Shown piece by piece: positions 1 to 7,327 of a stretch of 64,000 bases of DNA. The translations under genes were made by a program, and so were the position numbers. Positions within the stretch are counted from its first letter, which is position 1. Each line of letters starts with the position of its first letter. The stretch is from an uncultured Bacteroidales bacterium (GTDB taxonomy: Bacteria > Bacteroidota > Bacteroidia > Bacteroidales > UBA932), in assembly GCA_945868745.1 (NCBI GenBank), contig CAMBMK010000003.1:23779-87778 (forward strand), read 5' to 3'. The notes below the pieces were generated by a model. That model was not told the origin of the DNA. It ran no database searches and saw only the letters and a program-made list of their open reading frames with translations.

Positions 1-182
1 AGGAAAAGGTTGAGAAGGGCGGCAGGGACAAACAGCAGTCCGAAAACGGTCATCCACCACACTTTGGCGGGATTGACAATGACCGAAAGGTAACTGAGTC
101 CGAGCAGGGCTGCCGCTATGAGCATCAGCGTCCTGCTTGTGATTCCGAACAGAATCCCTCCCTTTTTCCTCCTGCGGGCCAT
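1..182 (-). CDS. Membrane-anchored N-terminus of a probable endonuclease/exonuclease/phosphatase-family protein (partial, runs off left edge)
   Basis: Reading leftward from an ATG at 182, the frame stays open to the window edge and gives about 60 residues: a basic start (MARRRKKGG), then two hydrophobic stretches typical of membrane segments (LMLIAAALLGLSYL and a second ending near LLFVPAALL). It starts 3 nt after the rhomboid stop, so it is the distal gene of the mutL operon. In Bacteroidales a membrane-anchored endonuclease/exonuclease/phosphatase protein commonly follows the rhomboid gene. That context is the main reason for the name, because the catalytic domain lies outside the window. 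The ORF itself is well supported; the family is inferred. Confidence 0.6.
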   Translation of the reverse strand, partial: MARRRKKGGILFGITSRTLMLIAAALLGLSYLSVIVNPAKVWWMTVFGLLFVPAALLNLF

Positions 183-185
183 AGG

Positions 186-872
186 CTATATCCACTCGTT
201 GTAGTGGTAGATGCGCCCTGTCCTGCGCCACCACCTCAGCAGCAGCCATCCGAAGAGCATGCCGCCCAGATGGGCGAAATGGGCCACTCCGTCAGCCATT
301 CCGAACACGCCTGTCACAAGCTCAATGCCTGCGAAAATCAGAACGAACACTTTGGCTTTCAGCGTGATGGGCGGGAATATGAGAGTAAGCGGGGTGTCAG
401 GATAGAGCATTGCGAAGCCGAGGAGCACTCCGTAGATTGCACCGGAGGCGCCCACGGTCGGAGTCCGCATGACAGCCCAATAGGCAGGGGCATTTACGGC
501 CGAAAGGTAATGCTGGACCTGGAGCCACTGCACGCCCATGTGGAGGGCCACTGCCCCGAGTCCGGTGATGAAGTAGAATGTCAGGAATTTCTTCGAACCC
601 ATTGCCCTCTCCACTACGGTACCGAACATAAGGAGCGTGTACATATTGAAGAATATGTGCCAGAATCCCCCGTGCATAAACATATGGGTAACCGGTTGCC
701 ACGGCCTGAAAAGGGACGAGGACGGGTAGAACATTGCAAATGTCCTTATCATGAAGTCCTCGTTGATCAGGGTGGCAACGAAGACAAGAAGGTTTATCAA
801 TACAAGGTTTTTCGTGACCGGAGGAATGTTGGACATGAAGCCTCCGCTGTTTGCATTATTGTAGTAACTCAT
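186..872 (-). CDS. Rhomboid-family intramembrane serine protease
   Basis: This 228-residue polytopic membrane protein would cleave transmembrane helices within the bilayer. It has the rhomboid serine motif GASGAIYG (serine near residue 143) and the histidine motif AHFAHLGG (near residue 200). The upstream motif HGGFWHIFFNMYTLLMFG (residues 67-84) is the conserved loop 1/helix 2 region. The start ATG overlaps the mutL stop by one base (TGATG arrangement), so it is translationally coupled to mutL. Substrates cannot be predicted. Family assignment is firm. Confidence 0.93.
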   Translation of the reverse strand: MSYYNNANSGGFMSNIPPVTKNLVLINLLVFVATLINEDFMIRTFAMFYPSSSLFRPWQPVTHMFMHGGFWHIFFNMYTLLMFGTVVERAMGSKKFLTFYFITGLGAVALHMGVQWLQVQHYLSAVNAPAYWAVMRTPTVGASGAIYGVLLGFAMLYPDTPLTLIFPPITLKAKVFVLIFAGIELVTGVFGMADGVAHFAHLGGMLFGWLLLRWWRRTGRIYHYNEWI

Positions 873-2863
873 CAGAATTTCTTTTCGATTTCGTCTGTTG
901 AAAGTATGGACATTATCCTGTGCCCCCTGGTCGTGTATTCAGGATTGTCGCAGGAAAATACCTGGTCTATAAGTCTTTGGGCCTGGACAGGAGATGTTAT
1001 CCTTTCACCTCTCACCGCCCCGGCAGAGGCAAGTTTTTCGGCTATGGTGCTTTCCATCATTCCTTTGACCAGCTCCGGGCTGTCCTCGAGGATGCGGAGC
1101 AGGTCGGCCATCAGCGCCTCGACAGCCGGACGTTCGCACGAAAATCCTTCGGGGACTCCGCCCACGACAATGGTGTCGGTGCCGAACGGTGTGATGTCGA
1201 AACCGAGGGACTGCAGGAGGCCGGAGTGCTCGTCAAAGACGAGGCGGTTTTCCGTGCCCACGGTGACCTGGACCGGGAAAAGGGCGGTCTGGCAGACACG
1301 GTCATTGGCCTGTACAGCTTTCAGGAAGCGCTCGTAGAGAATGCGTTCGCGGGCACGGGCTATGTGCACAAGGAGGAGGCCTGACTTGGCGCGGGTGACG
1401 ATGAACCTGCCGTCAAGGACTATGGCCGAAGCGGTAGGCACATTCATCCCGTCGAAAAGCTGGCCGCAGTCTCCCGTCCTGCCGGAATATGTACCCGTGC
1501 GGTAGTCAGCCCCCTGCGGGAAGCTGCCGCCTTCGCTTTGGGAAGCCTGCGGGAAACCGGACGGTGTCCCTGCATATGGCCCGGCCGGGGTATATTGCTG
1601 TCCGCCGAAGGATGCCGGAGGGAAGCCGTCAGTGCCCGGAGACGCAAATCCATTGGCAACACCTTCGCAATCAGGCGATTGGAAACTACCGGAGCCATCC
1701 GACCCGGCATTCTCTCCGGAGAACGGGTCGTGTATGCCGCCGGTCTGGGCAAACGGGTCGTAGAGCGGGTCCACTGCCGGGTCCGGCGTCCCTATTTCGC
1801 CCCTGAAGCTCTCGAAATTCTTGCCGAGCACCGGCATTTCGGGCACTCCGGATGTGTCAAAATCCATCGCAGAGCCGAAGGAGTTGCGCCCGAGTGCCTC
1901 GTGCACAGAGGCATACAGTACCTGGAAGATTACGGAGTCGTTCTCGAATTTCACTTCAGTCTTGGTTGGAGAGATGTTGACATCCACCGATTCCGGAGGG
2001 CATTCGAGGAACAGGAAGTAGGATGGAACCGTGCCCGGGGCGACAAGGTTTTCATATGCCTTCATCACGGCCTTGTGGAAATATGCGCTGCGGAAAAATC
2101 TGCCGTTCACAAAGAAAAACTGCTTTCCGGCAGTCTTGGTGCTTAGGTCCGGGCGCCCGAGAAATCCGCTGATGCGTGCGACAGAGGTCTGTGTGTCCAT
2201 ACTCACAACCTTATCGACGGCGGATGCTCCGAGCAGGTCCTGGATCCTGTATTTCAGCATTTTGGCACTATGGAGCACGAAGATTTCCCTGTCGTTGTGG
2301 GTAAGGGTGAAGCTGACCTGCGGGCGTGTGATGCTGACGCGGGTAAATTCATCGACGATGTGTTTGAATTCGACGTTGTCGGATTTGAGGAATTTGCGGC
2401 GTGCAGGGACGTTGTAGAACAGGTCGCGGACGGCGATGTTGGTCCCCTTCGGGCAGGCGGCTGAGGTGCGTCCGGCTATCTGTGACGCCGCCATTTCCAC
2501 CACGGTGCCGACCTCGTCCTCCCCGCGGCGGGTCTTGAGTGTCACCTGTGCCACTGCAGCAATCGACGCGAGGGCTTCGCCGCGGAATCCGAAGGTCATT
2601 ATCTCGGAAAGGTCTTCCGCCGTGGCGATTTTGGAGGTGGCGTGGCGCTCGAAGCAGAGTTCCGCCTCGTCGGGGCTCATCCCGCAACCGTTGTCGATGA
2701 CCTGGATAAGGGTGCGCCCGCTGTCGCGTATGACTACTGACACCTGTGTCGCTCCGGCATCCACTGCGTTCTCCATCAGTTCTTTGACCACGGAGGCAGG
2801 ACGCTGGACGACTTCGCCGGCGGCAATGAGGTTGGCTATGTTGCCCGGTAGGACACGGATCAT
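872..2863 (-). CDS. mutL: DNA mismatch repair protein MutL
   Basis: MutL couples mismatch recognition by MutS to strand removal. The N-terminal GHKL ATPase is clear: IAAGEVVQRPASVVKELMEN, then DNGCGM, GFRGEALASIAA and TKTEVKFEN (residues 1 to about 325). A Gly/Ser/Pro-rich linker spans roughly 345-465, and a C-terminal dimerisation domain ends the 663-residue protein. The endonuclease motif DQHA(X)2E(X)4E is not intact: the aligned stretch reads HIARARERILYE. The C-terminal zinc-site motifs are also degenerate. The protein may therefore lack nicking activity. It lies between a small membrane protein (1 nt away) and the rhomboid gene (1-base overlap). Confidence 0.97.
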   Translation of the reverse strand: MIRVLPGNIANLIAAGEVVQRPASVVKELMENAVDAGATQVSVVIRDSGRTLIQVIDNGCGMSPDEAELCFERHATSKIATAEDLSEIMTFGFRGEALASIAAVAQVTLKTRRGEDEVGTVVEMAASQIAGRTSAACPKGTNIAVRDLFYNVPARRKFLKSDNVEFKHIVDEFTRVSITRPQVSFTLTHNDREIFVLHSAKMLKYRIQDLLGASAVDKVVSMDTQTSVARISGFLGRPDLSTKTAGKQFFFVNGRFFRSAYFHKAVMKAYENLVAPGTVPSYFLFLECPPESVDVNISPTKTEVKFENDSVIFQVLYASVHEALGRNSFGSAMDFDTSGVPEMPVLGKNFESFRGEIGTPDPAVDPLYDPFAQTGGIHDPFSGENAGSDGSGSFQSPDCEGVANGFASPGTDGFPPASFGGQQYTPAGPYAGTPSGFPQASQSEGGSFPQGADYRTGTYSGRTGDCGQLFDGMNVPTASAIVLDGRFIVTRAKSGLLLVHIARARERILYERFLKAVQANDRVCQTALFPVQVTVGTENRLVFDEHSGLLQSLGFDITPFGTDTIVVGGVPEGFSCERPAVEALMADLLRILEDSPELVKGMMESTIAEKLASAGAVRGERITSPVQAQRLIDQVFSCDNPEYTTRGHRIMSILSTDEIEKKF

Positions 2864-2864
2864 G

Positions 2865-3170
2865 CTACAGCAGGGAGTAGAATTTCACTATGTAGATAAG
2901 TACCACCACGATAAGCGCAAGGCCGATGAGACCTATGATGGTCTGGGCACGCGAACTCCCGCGGCGGCGGGCATAGTTGCCGTCACGGAATGCACCGTGG
3001 ATATATGAGCCCGGCACATAGGTGTCGTTGCCGTTTTCATTCTTTTTGTCCATGGAGCCGTCCACTTTGCCGAACATGCGGCGGCGTTCCTCCTTTTCGG
3101 GGTCATAGTATCTTGGTTTGTAGTTGAAAACCCTGTGTTCCTGGTCTCCGAACCATCCGAAAGTTGCCAT
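2865..3170 (-). CDS. Small conserved single-pass membrane protein upstream of mutL
   Basis: The ORF track begins at 3212, but the start is better placed at the internal ATG at 3170, giving a 101-residue protein MATFGWFGDQEHRVFNYKPRYY. That N-terminal FGxxxxxEHRVFNYKPxYYD pattern is familiar from small proteins beside mutL in Bacteroidales; I know no function for it. A charged middle (DPEKEERRRMFG) is followed by one strong C-terminal membrane segment (IIGLIGLALIVVVLIYIV). A Bacteroidota-type -7 box (TATCTTTG) lies on the minus strand at 3201-3208, 30 nt before the start, so transcription of the mutL operon probably begins here. Confidence 0.8.
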   Translation of the reverse strand: MATFGWFGDQEHRVFNYKPRYYDPEKEERRRMFGKVDGSMDKKNENGNDTYVPGSYIHGAFRDGNYARRRGSSRAQTIIGLIGLALIVVVLIYIVKFYSLL

Positions 3171-3200
3171 ATCTTTTGCTTTATTGGTGTTGGTATCAAA

Positions 3201-3208
3201 CAAAGATA
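3201..3208 (-). promoter_or_regulatory. -7 box (TATCTTTG) of the mutL operon
   Basis: The minus strand reads TATCTTTG, matching the Bacteroidota -7 consensus TAnnTTTG, 30 nt upstream of the start at 3170. I see no convincing TTTG at the -33 position, so this rests on the -7 box and its location. Confidence 0.5.
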
Positions 3209-3358
3209 GCATTTTTTTGCTTTATGAATATGAAAAAGATTGACCTGCATCAGATTTGATCCGGTTTTCCGGTGCAGGTTTTTCTACCGGAAATGAGCCG
3301 GCTGCAATCCGGGGGTTGTCCGGTTGGTGTCGAAAAAAACACGCAAGCAGCTGAATAA

Positions 3359-3390
3359 TTTGTCGATATGGATTATTTGAGGTAATTTTG
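3359..3390 (+). promoter_or_regulatory. Promoter of ispF
   Basis: A -33 box TTTG (3359-3362) and a -7 box TAATTTTG (3383-3390) are separated by exactly 20 nt, matching the Bacteroidota primary sigma-factor pattern. The leader to the ispF ATG is roughly 60 nt and contains a small CCGG-cttt-CCGG hairpin. Confidence 0.7.
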
Positions 3391-3456
3391 AGAATGTCTT
3401 TTCCGGCTTTCCGGGAAGGGCTTACAGGATATTACGTTGGATGAAACGACAATAAG

Positions 3457-3972
3457 ATGGATACAATGGAAAACAGGTGCCCGTTCAGGGTGGGCAACGG
3501 ATATGACGTCCACGCCATGGCCGGAGGGATTCCGATGTGGCTCGGAGGGGTCAGGATTGATGATGCCCCGGTGGGATTCGTGGCCCATTCGGACGGGGAT
3601 GTTGCCATACACGCACTTTGCGATGCGATTCTGGGGGCGCTGGCTCTCGGGGACATCGGACATTTCTTCCCGGACACTTCCGACGAGTGGAAGGGTGTGG
3701 ACAGCAAGCTGCTGCTGAAGAAAGTGGTGGAAATGGCCGCCGCTAAGGGCTGGAAGGTGGGCAACGCCGATGTGACGATTGCCCTGCAGAGGCCCAAGAT
3801 TGCCTCCTATGTGCCGGCGATGCGGCAGGCGCTTGCATCGTGCATGGAGGTGGCGGAGGACTGCGTGTCGGTAAAGGCTACCACCACGGAGAAACTCGGT
3901 TTCGTGGGCCGGTGCGAGGGCTGCCAGGTGTGGGCCACGGTATGCCTTTGGGCCTGTGGCCCAAAGGCATAG
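3457..3972 (+). CDS. ispF: 2-C-methyl-D-erythritol 2,4-cyclodiphosphate synthase
   Basis: IspF cyclises CDP-methylerythritol phosphate in the MEP isoprenoid pathway. The 171-residue protein shows the metal-binding GYDVHAM near the N-terminus, LGGVRI, the signature HSDGDVAIHALCDAILGAL, GDIGHFFPDT, and the C-terminal VKATTTEKLGFVGRCEG. Start could be 3457 or the in-frame ATG at 3466; both precede the conserved RVGNGYDVHA. The last dozen codons lie inside a perfect 14-bp stem palindrome that also contains the stop codon, so the C-terminus (WATVCLWACGPKA) is partly dictated by the hairpin. ispH lies about 2 kb downstream on the other strand. Confidence 0.97.
   Translation: MDTMENRCPFRVGNGYDVHAMAGGIPMWLGGVRIDDAPVGFVAHSDGDVAIHALCDAILGALALGDIGHFFPDTSDEWKGVDSKLLLKKVVEMAAAKGWKVGNADVTIALQRPKIASYVPAMRQALASCMEVAEDCVSVKATTTEKLGFVGRCEGCQVWATVCLWACGPKA
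3941..3971. repeat. Perfect 14-bp-arm palindrome overlapping the ispF stop codon
   Basis: Left arm TATGCCTTTGGGCC (3941-3954), 3-nt loop TGT, right arm GGCCCAAAGGCATA (3958-3971). It would form a very stable hairpin at the end of ispF mRNA. There is no U-tract, so it is not a textbook intrinsic terminator. It opens the palindrome-rich region that follows. Confidence 0.85.
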
Positions 3973-4435
3973 GCATATGCAGGCTGATGCCTGCATATAC
4001 CCTTTTCAACCCCCAGTCGCTTACAGCGCAACGGCCACAGCGAGGAGAGCCCTTGGGCCGAGCTCCCCGCAGCTGTGGCCGTAGCAGCCGCAGGTCATAT
4101 TCCGGCTGCGGTGCCAGTACGCATCTTATCGTCAATACCACCTCCCGTGAAATTCACCTGGCACGGGCAGACCCTCCACAGGTACCTGTGGGGCACTATC
4201 CCGTTCCCGGTGGAGACAAATTGCCCTCACCGGGAACGCCAACCCCCATTCTGCACCATTGTAGGGCATATCCCCGTGCCAGGTGAATTTCACGAGGATA
4301 AGTGCGGCGCGTGACCGCGCCCAGTCTGATGTGGGATACCTTCTACCAATAATCTCACGGATATTCAGGTGCAGAGCCTGGGGCAGCGGCCAGGCCTTGT
4401 ACAGGGAATGGCAGGAGCATTGCCCGGCAGAAGCC
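3973..4435. other. Palindrome-rich non-coding region between ispF and the phosphatase gene
   Basis: No convincing gene lies in these 463 nt; the small ORFs here have no recognisable features. Instead, inverted repeats are packed in tandem and nested. They include ATATGCAGGC/GCCTGCATAT (3975-3984/3989-3998), ACGGCCACAGC/GCTGTGGCCGT (4031-4041/4072-4082), GCAGCCG/CGGCTGC (4084-4090/4103-4109), and the large pair annotated separately at 4146-4294. The two flanking genes converge on it. It could be a structured RNA, a non-autonomous palindromic mobile element, or a double terminator region. I found no SRP RNA, RNase P RNA or tRNA signature. Confidence 0.7.
4146..4294. repeat. 149-bp element with perfect 22-bp terminal inverted repeats and two internal palindromes
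   Basis: The left terminus 4146-4167 (begins CGTGAAATTCACCTGG) is the exact reverse complement of 4273-4294. Inside are a perfect 16-bp palindrome CCACAGGTACCTGTGG (4176-4191) and an 11-bp pair CGTTCCCGGTG/CACCGGGAACG (4202-4212/4228-4238). This gives a three-stem folded unit. I see no flanking target-site duplication. The layout resembles a small palindromic (MITE- or REP-like) element or a structured RNA; copies elsewhere in the genome would tell which. Confidence 0.8.
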
Positions 4436-4882
4436 TTACAGATTGAGCATCGCCTTGCAAGCGGAGAGGATGTCACGGTAGGTGGCTTCGAAATCGCCTG
4501 TGTACCAAGGGTCTGCGACATCACGGCTGCTTCCGGCAAATGACATCATCAGGCAGATTTTGTCCTGCGGATCGTCCGGGATGATACGCTTTATGAGCCG
4601 CAGGTTGGATGCATCCATACAGATTATCCTGTCAAAGGCATCGTAGTCCGACGGACGGACCTGCCGCGCACATTTCCCGCGGTCAAAGGCGATTCCATGC
4701 CTTGTCAGACAGCTTTTTGCCGGAGGGTAAATGGGGTTACCCAGCTCTTCGGCCGACACTGCCGCGCTTTCGGCATAATACTCTCCCCCGAGCCCCCTTT
4801 CCCTGACAAGGGATTTGAAAATGAATTCCGCCATCGGCGAACGGCAGATGTTGCCGTGGCATACGAACAATATCTTTTCCAT
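4436..4882 (-). CDS. Low-molecular-weight protein-tyrosine phosphatase
   Basis: This cytoplasmic phosphatase of 148 residues carries the active-site loop CHGNICRS (C8-x5-R14) and the general-acid loop DPWYTGDF near the C-terminus, both required for phosphotyrosine hydrolysis. ILFVCHGNICRSPMAE is the standard N-terminus of the family. No capsule tyrosine kinase gene is nearby, so its substrate is unknown. It is separated from efp upstream by a strong terminator, so it likely has its own promoter in 4883-4985, which I could not identify. Confidence 0.95.
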   Translation of the reverse strand: MEKILFVCHGNICRSPMAEFIFKSLVRERGLGGEYYAESAAVSAEELGNPIYPPAKSCLTRHGIAFDRGKCARQVRPSDYDAFDRIICMDASNLRLIKRIIPDDPQDKICLMMSFAGSSRDVADPWYTGDFEATYRDILSACKAMLNL

Positions 4883-4989
4883 ATCTGAATTTCAATTAAT
4901 AAGCAGTTCCGGATTGTTTCCCGGTGTTATATATTACAAGCAGCTTCCGGGACAGCCTCAATTGCGGCAAATCGTGAGCGGTAAGAGCC

Positions 4990-5016
4990 GAAAAAAGGAC
5001 CGGTTTGCACCGGTCC
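4990..5016 (-). terminator. Intrinsic terminator of efp
   Basis: On the minus strand, GGACCGGT-gcaa-ACCGGTCC forms a perfect 8-bp stem followed directly by TTTTTT. It lies about 27 nt after the efp stop codon. Confidence 0.88.
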
Positions 5017-5043
5017 CTGTTCAGCATTAATATGGGAAAAACC

Positions 5044-5610
5044 CTAAACGCGCTGGCCGTATGAGCGGTCCGAAGTGTTGATGGAAATCTTCTCGCCCTG
5101 GTTGATGAAGAGCGGAACCATCACCTTTGCGCCGGTCTCGAGGGTAACCTCCTTGAGGGCACTTGTAGAAGCGGTGTTGCCTTTGACAGCAGGCTCTGCA
5201 TAGGTCACCTCAAGCTCCACATAGGTAGGAAGCTCGCAGGTAAGGCACCTCTCCTCAGGCTCGGTGACGAACATCATCTCCACATGCTGTCCCTCTTTCA
5301 TAAGGTCTGAATTATCAACGACATCCTTTGGAAGATGGATCTGCTCGAAGGTCTCCTCGTGCATGAAGTTGAATCCCTCGTCGTCAGCATAGAGGAACTG
5401 GTAAGGACGCCTCTCGACATTGATGGTCTCGATCTTTGCACCGGCGGTGAAAGTATTCTCAAGGATACGTCCGTTCTCAAGGTTGCGGAGCTTGGTCTTT
5501 ACGAAAGCGGGACCCTTTCCCGGCTTTACATGCTGGAACCATACGATGCTGCAAGGTTTGCCGTTGTAATTGAGATAAAGTCCGTTTTTGAAATCAGCTG
5601 TTGTTGCCAT
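5044..5610 (-). CDS. efp: Translation elongation factor P
   Basis: EF-P enters the ribosomal E site and relieves stalling at polyproline. The ORF track starts at 5652, but the internal ATG at 5610 gives the standard 188-residue protein starting MATTADFKNGLYLNYNGKP. The loop that reaches the peptidyl-transferase centre reads HVKPGKGPAFVKTKLRNL, with the conserved lysine in PGKGP available for modification; no modifying enzyme is encoded in the window. The three OB-like domains end with SINTSDRSYGQRV. The gene has its own promoter (5650-5681) and terminator, so it is monocistronic. Confidence 0.97.
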   Translation of the reverse strand: MATTADFKNGLYLNYNGKPCSIVWFQHVKPGKGPAFVKTKLRNLENGRILENTFTAGAKIETINVERRPYQFLYADDEGFNFMHEETFEQIHLPKDVVDNSDLMKEGQHVEMMFVTEPEERCLTCELPTYVELEVTYAEPAVKGNTASTSALKEVTLETGAKVMVPLFINQGEKISINTSDRSYGQRV

Positions 5611-5649
5611 ATAACTAAATGATTTATGATTTGTCAAGCAAATAGACTG

Positions 5650-5681
5650 CAAAATTACAGTTTTGTCCGGTAAGATGCAAA
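5650..5681 (-). promoter_or_regulatory. Promoter of efp
   Basis: On the minus strand TTTG (5678-5681) and TAATTTTG (5650-5657) are separated by 20 nt, the Bacteroidota -33/-7 arrangement. It lies 40 nt upstream of the efp ATG and downstream of the ispH stop, and it argues against translation from the upstream ATG at 5652. Confidence 0.75.
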
Positions 5682-5688
5682 GGAATCT

Positions 5689-6561
5689 TCAAAATTCCAG
5701 AATTTTCCGGGCCACTGCGTCCAGCAGCCATTTCGGAGTGCTCGTAGCGCCGCACACCCCCACGCTCTGACCGTCGGAGAACCACCCGGCGAGGACCTCG
5801 TCAGCAGATGTAACGCAATGTGTGCGCGGATTTTCCCTGAGGCACAGGTCGGAAAGCACCTTCCCGTTGGAGGACGACCTGCCTGTCACGAACACAATCA
5901 CATCGTGGCTCCGGGCAAAGTCGGCAAGACGCTCGTGACGCGAGGCGACCTGACGGCAAATGGTGTCATGGCATACCACCGAAGCAACCCTTGAGCGGAG
6001 CAGGGCGCAGATCCCGTCATACTCCTGAGGACTCTTGGTGGTCTGCGAAAATACCTCCACGGGTGCATCCGTGCGGATCCTTCCGTCAGCGATTGCCTCC
6101 TCGAGCATCTCCCTGTCCTGCACGACCACAGCATCCCCTCCCACCTGGCCGATGAGACCGAGCACCTCCGCGTGGCCCACTTTCCCGAAAATCACCAGAG
6201 TACCGCCAGCAGCCTTCAGGGCCGGATATGCGTCACGGATCCTCTTCTGGAGCTGGAGCACAACCGGGCAGGTGCAGTCGGTAAGGCGGATGCCGTACCT
6301 TCGGGCCTCCCCGTATGTGGACGGAGGCTCACCGTGGGCACGGATCAGCACGTCGGCGCCGGGATGGTCCTTCAATGAATCTATGTCTATGGCAACCAGT
6401 CCCTTGCCTTCGAGCCTGCGGAGCTCCTCCTCGTTGTGGACAATGGCCCCGAGCGAATACAGGGGCCCCTTTCCGCTGTCCAGGAAAGACTCCGCCCTGG
6501 AAATGGCACGGATGACTCCGCCGCAGAAGCCGGAACCGGGATCGACCTCTACCGTCAGCAT
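5689..6561 (-). CDS. ispH: 4-hydroxy-3-methylbut-2-enyl diphosphate reductase
   Basis: IspH is the [4Fe-4S] enzyme that makes IPP and DMAPP in the last MEP step. The cluster cysteines are in GSGFCGGV (C13), DCTCPVV and VVCHDTICRQ. Substrate-binding motifs are GAIVHNEEE, IRAHGEPP, GKVGHAEVLG and the C-terminal VCGATSTPKWLL. At 290 residues it has normal family length. Its ATG lies inside the end of cmk (7-nt overlap), so the two are translationally coupled, a usual pairing in Bacteroidota. Confidence 0.97.
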   Translation of the reverse strand: MLTVEVDPGSGFCGGVIRAISRAESFLDSGKGPLYSLGAIVHNEEELRRLEGKGLVAIDIDSLKDHPGADVLIRAHGEPPSTYGEARRYGIRLTDCTCPVVLQLQKRIRDAYPALKAAGGTLVIFGKVGHAEVLGLIGQVGGDAVVVQDREMLEEAIADGRIRTDAPVEVFSQTTKSPQEYDGICALLRSRVASVVCHDTICRQVASRHERLADFARSHDVIVFVTGRSSSNGKVLSDLCLRENPRTHCVTSADEVLAGWFSDGQSVGVCGATSTPKWLLDAVARKILEF

Positions 6562-7253
6562 AGTATGCCGAATTTACCCTGGACAAGACCCCTGAACCAA
6601 ACCGTCTCCTCGTGAAGGGTCATATCGGAATTGTCCAACACATATGCATCCGGAGCCTGCCGGAGCGGGTTGGTCTCACGGTGGGAATCGATGTAGTCGC
6701 GTTCGCGCAGATTTTTCAGCACATCCTCCATCGTAGGGTTTTCCCCCTTTGCGACCATCTCGTCGTAGCGCCTTCCGGCACGCACATTTTCGTCGGCCAC
6801 CATAAAGATTTTGAGCTGGGCATCAGGGAAAACGGCTGTGCCGATATCGCGCCCGTCCATTATCACGCGTCCGCGGCGTCCGTACTCGTGCAGCCTGCCG
6901 TCCACCCATTCGCGGACACGGGCAAGCACGGCAATAGGGCTCACCGAAGAAGAAACCTTCAGCGAGCGGATCTCCTTTTCAATGCACCGTTCACCCATAT
7001 ACAGGCCATCGGCGCGGAAATGCAGGTCTAGGTCGCCGAGCATCGGATAGAGGCGCTCCGTATCGATGCGGTCAGTCCCCTCTATGAGCCCCTGCTCCTG
7101 CGCAAACAGGGTCACACCCCTGTACAATGCCCCGGAATCGAGATACAGGAAACCGAACTCCTTGGCAACAAGTTTGGCGAAGGTGCTTTTTCCTGTCGCG
7201 GAGAAACCATCCACGGCAATGATGATGTCTGGAAGATTAAGATGTGTTATCAT
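6555..7253 (-). CDS. cmk: Cytidylate kinase
   Basis: Cmk phosphorylates CMP and dCMP to the diphosphates. The ORF track extends to 7436, but the family start fits the ATG at 7253 (MITHLNLPDIIIAVDG), giving 232 residues. The P-loop is GFSATGKSTFAK. Later motifs are LDSGALYRG and the substrate-binding GRDIGTAVFPDA, and RRYDEMVAKG belongs to the lid. A minus-strand TATTTTTG lies only 6 nt before the ATG, so the messenger may be nearly leaderless if that is the -7 box. The gene overlaps ispH downstream. Confidence 0.96.
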   Translation of the reverse strand: MITHLNLPDIIIAVDGFSATGKSTFAKLVAKEFGFLYLDSGALYRGVTLFAQEQGLIEGTDRIDTERLYPMLGDLDLHFRADGLYMGERCIEKEIRSLKVSSSVSPIAVLARVREWVDGRLHEYGRRGRVIMDGRDIGTAVFPDAQLKIFMVADENVRAGRRYDEMVAKGENPTMEDVLKNLRERDYIDSHRETNPLRQAPDAYVLDNSDMTLHEETVWFRGLVQGKFGILC

Positions 7254-7327
7254 AAAGGCAAAAATAATAATATTTGCTAAATTTGCCATAGTCGGGAGTT
7301 GAAACCGGCATTGAAATTTTTGATAGT

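Noticed and set aside
204-1337. 377-residue plus-strand ORF opposite rhomboid and mutL
   Set aside because: It is antisense to two well-supported genes, and its His/Glu/Cys-rich translation has no domain pattern; it is a high-GC shadow ORF.
3840-4286. 148-residue plus-strand ORF running through the palindrome region
   Set aside because: It overlaps the ispF end in another frame, and its composition simply follows the inverted repeats; no protein features.
3973-4435. SRP RNA, RNase P RNA, 6S RNA or tRNA in the palindrome-rich gap
   Set aside because: I looked for the SRP GGAAGC-type apical motif, the RNase P GAGGAAAGTC core and tRNA T-loop consensus and found none. An unknown RNA remains possible.
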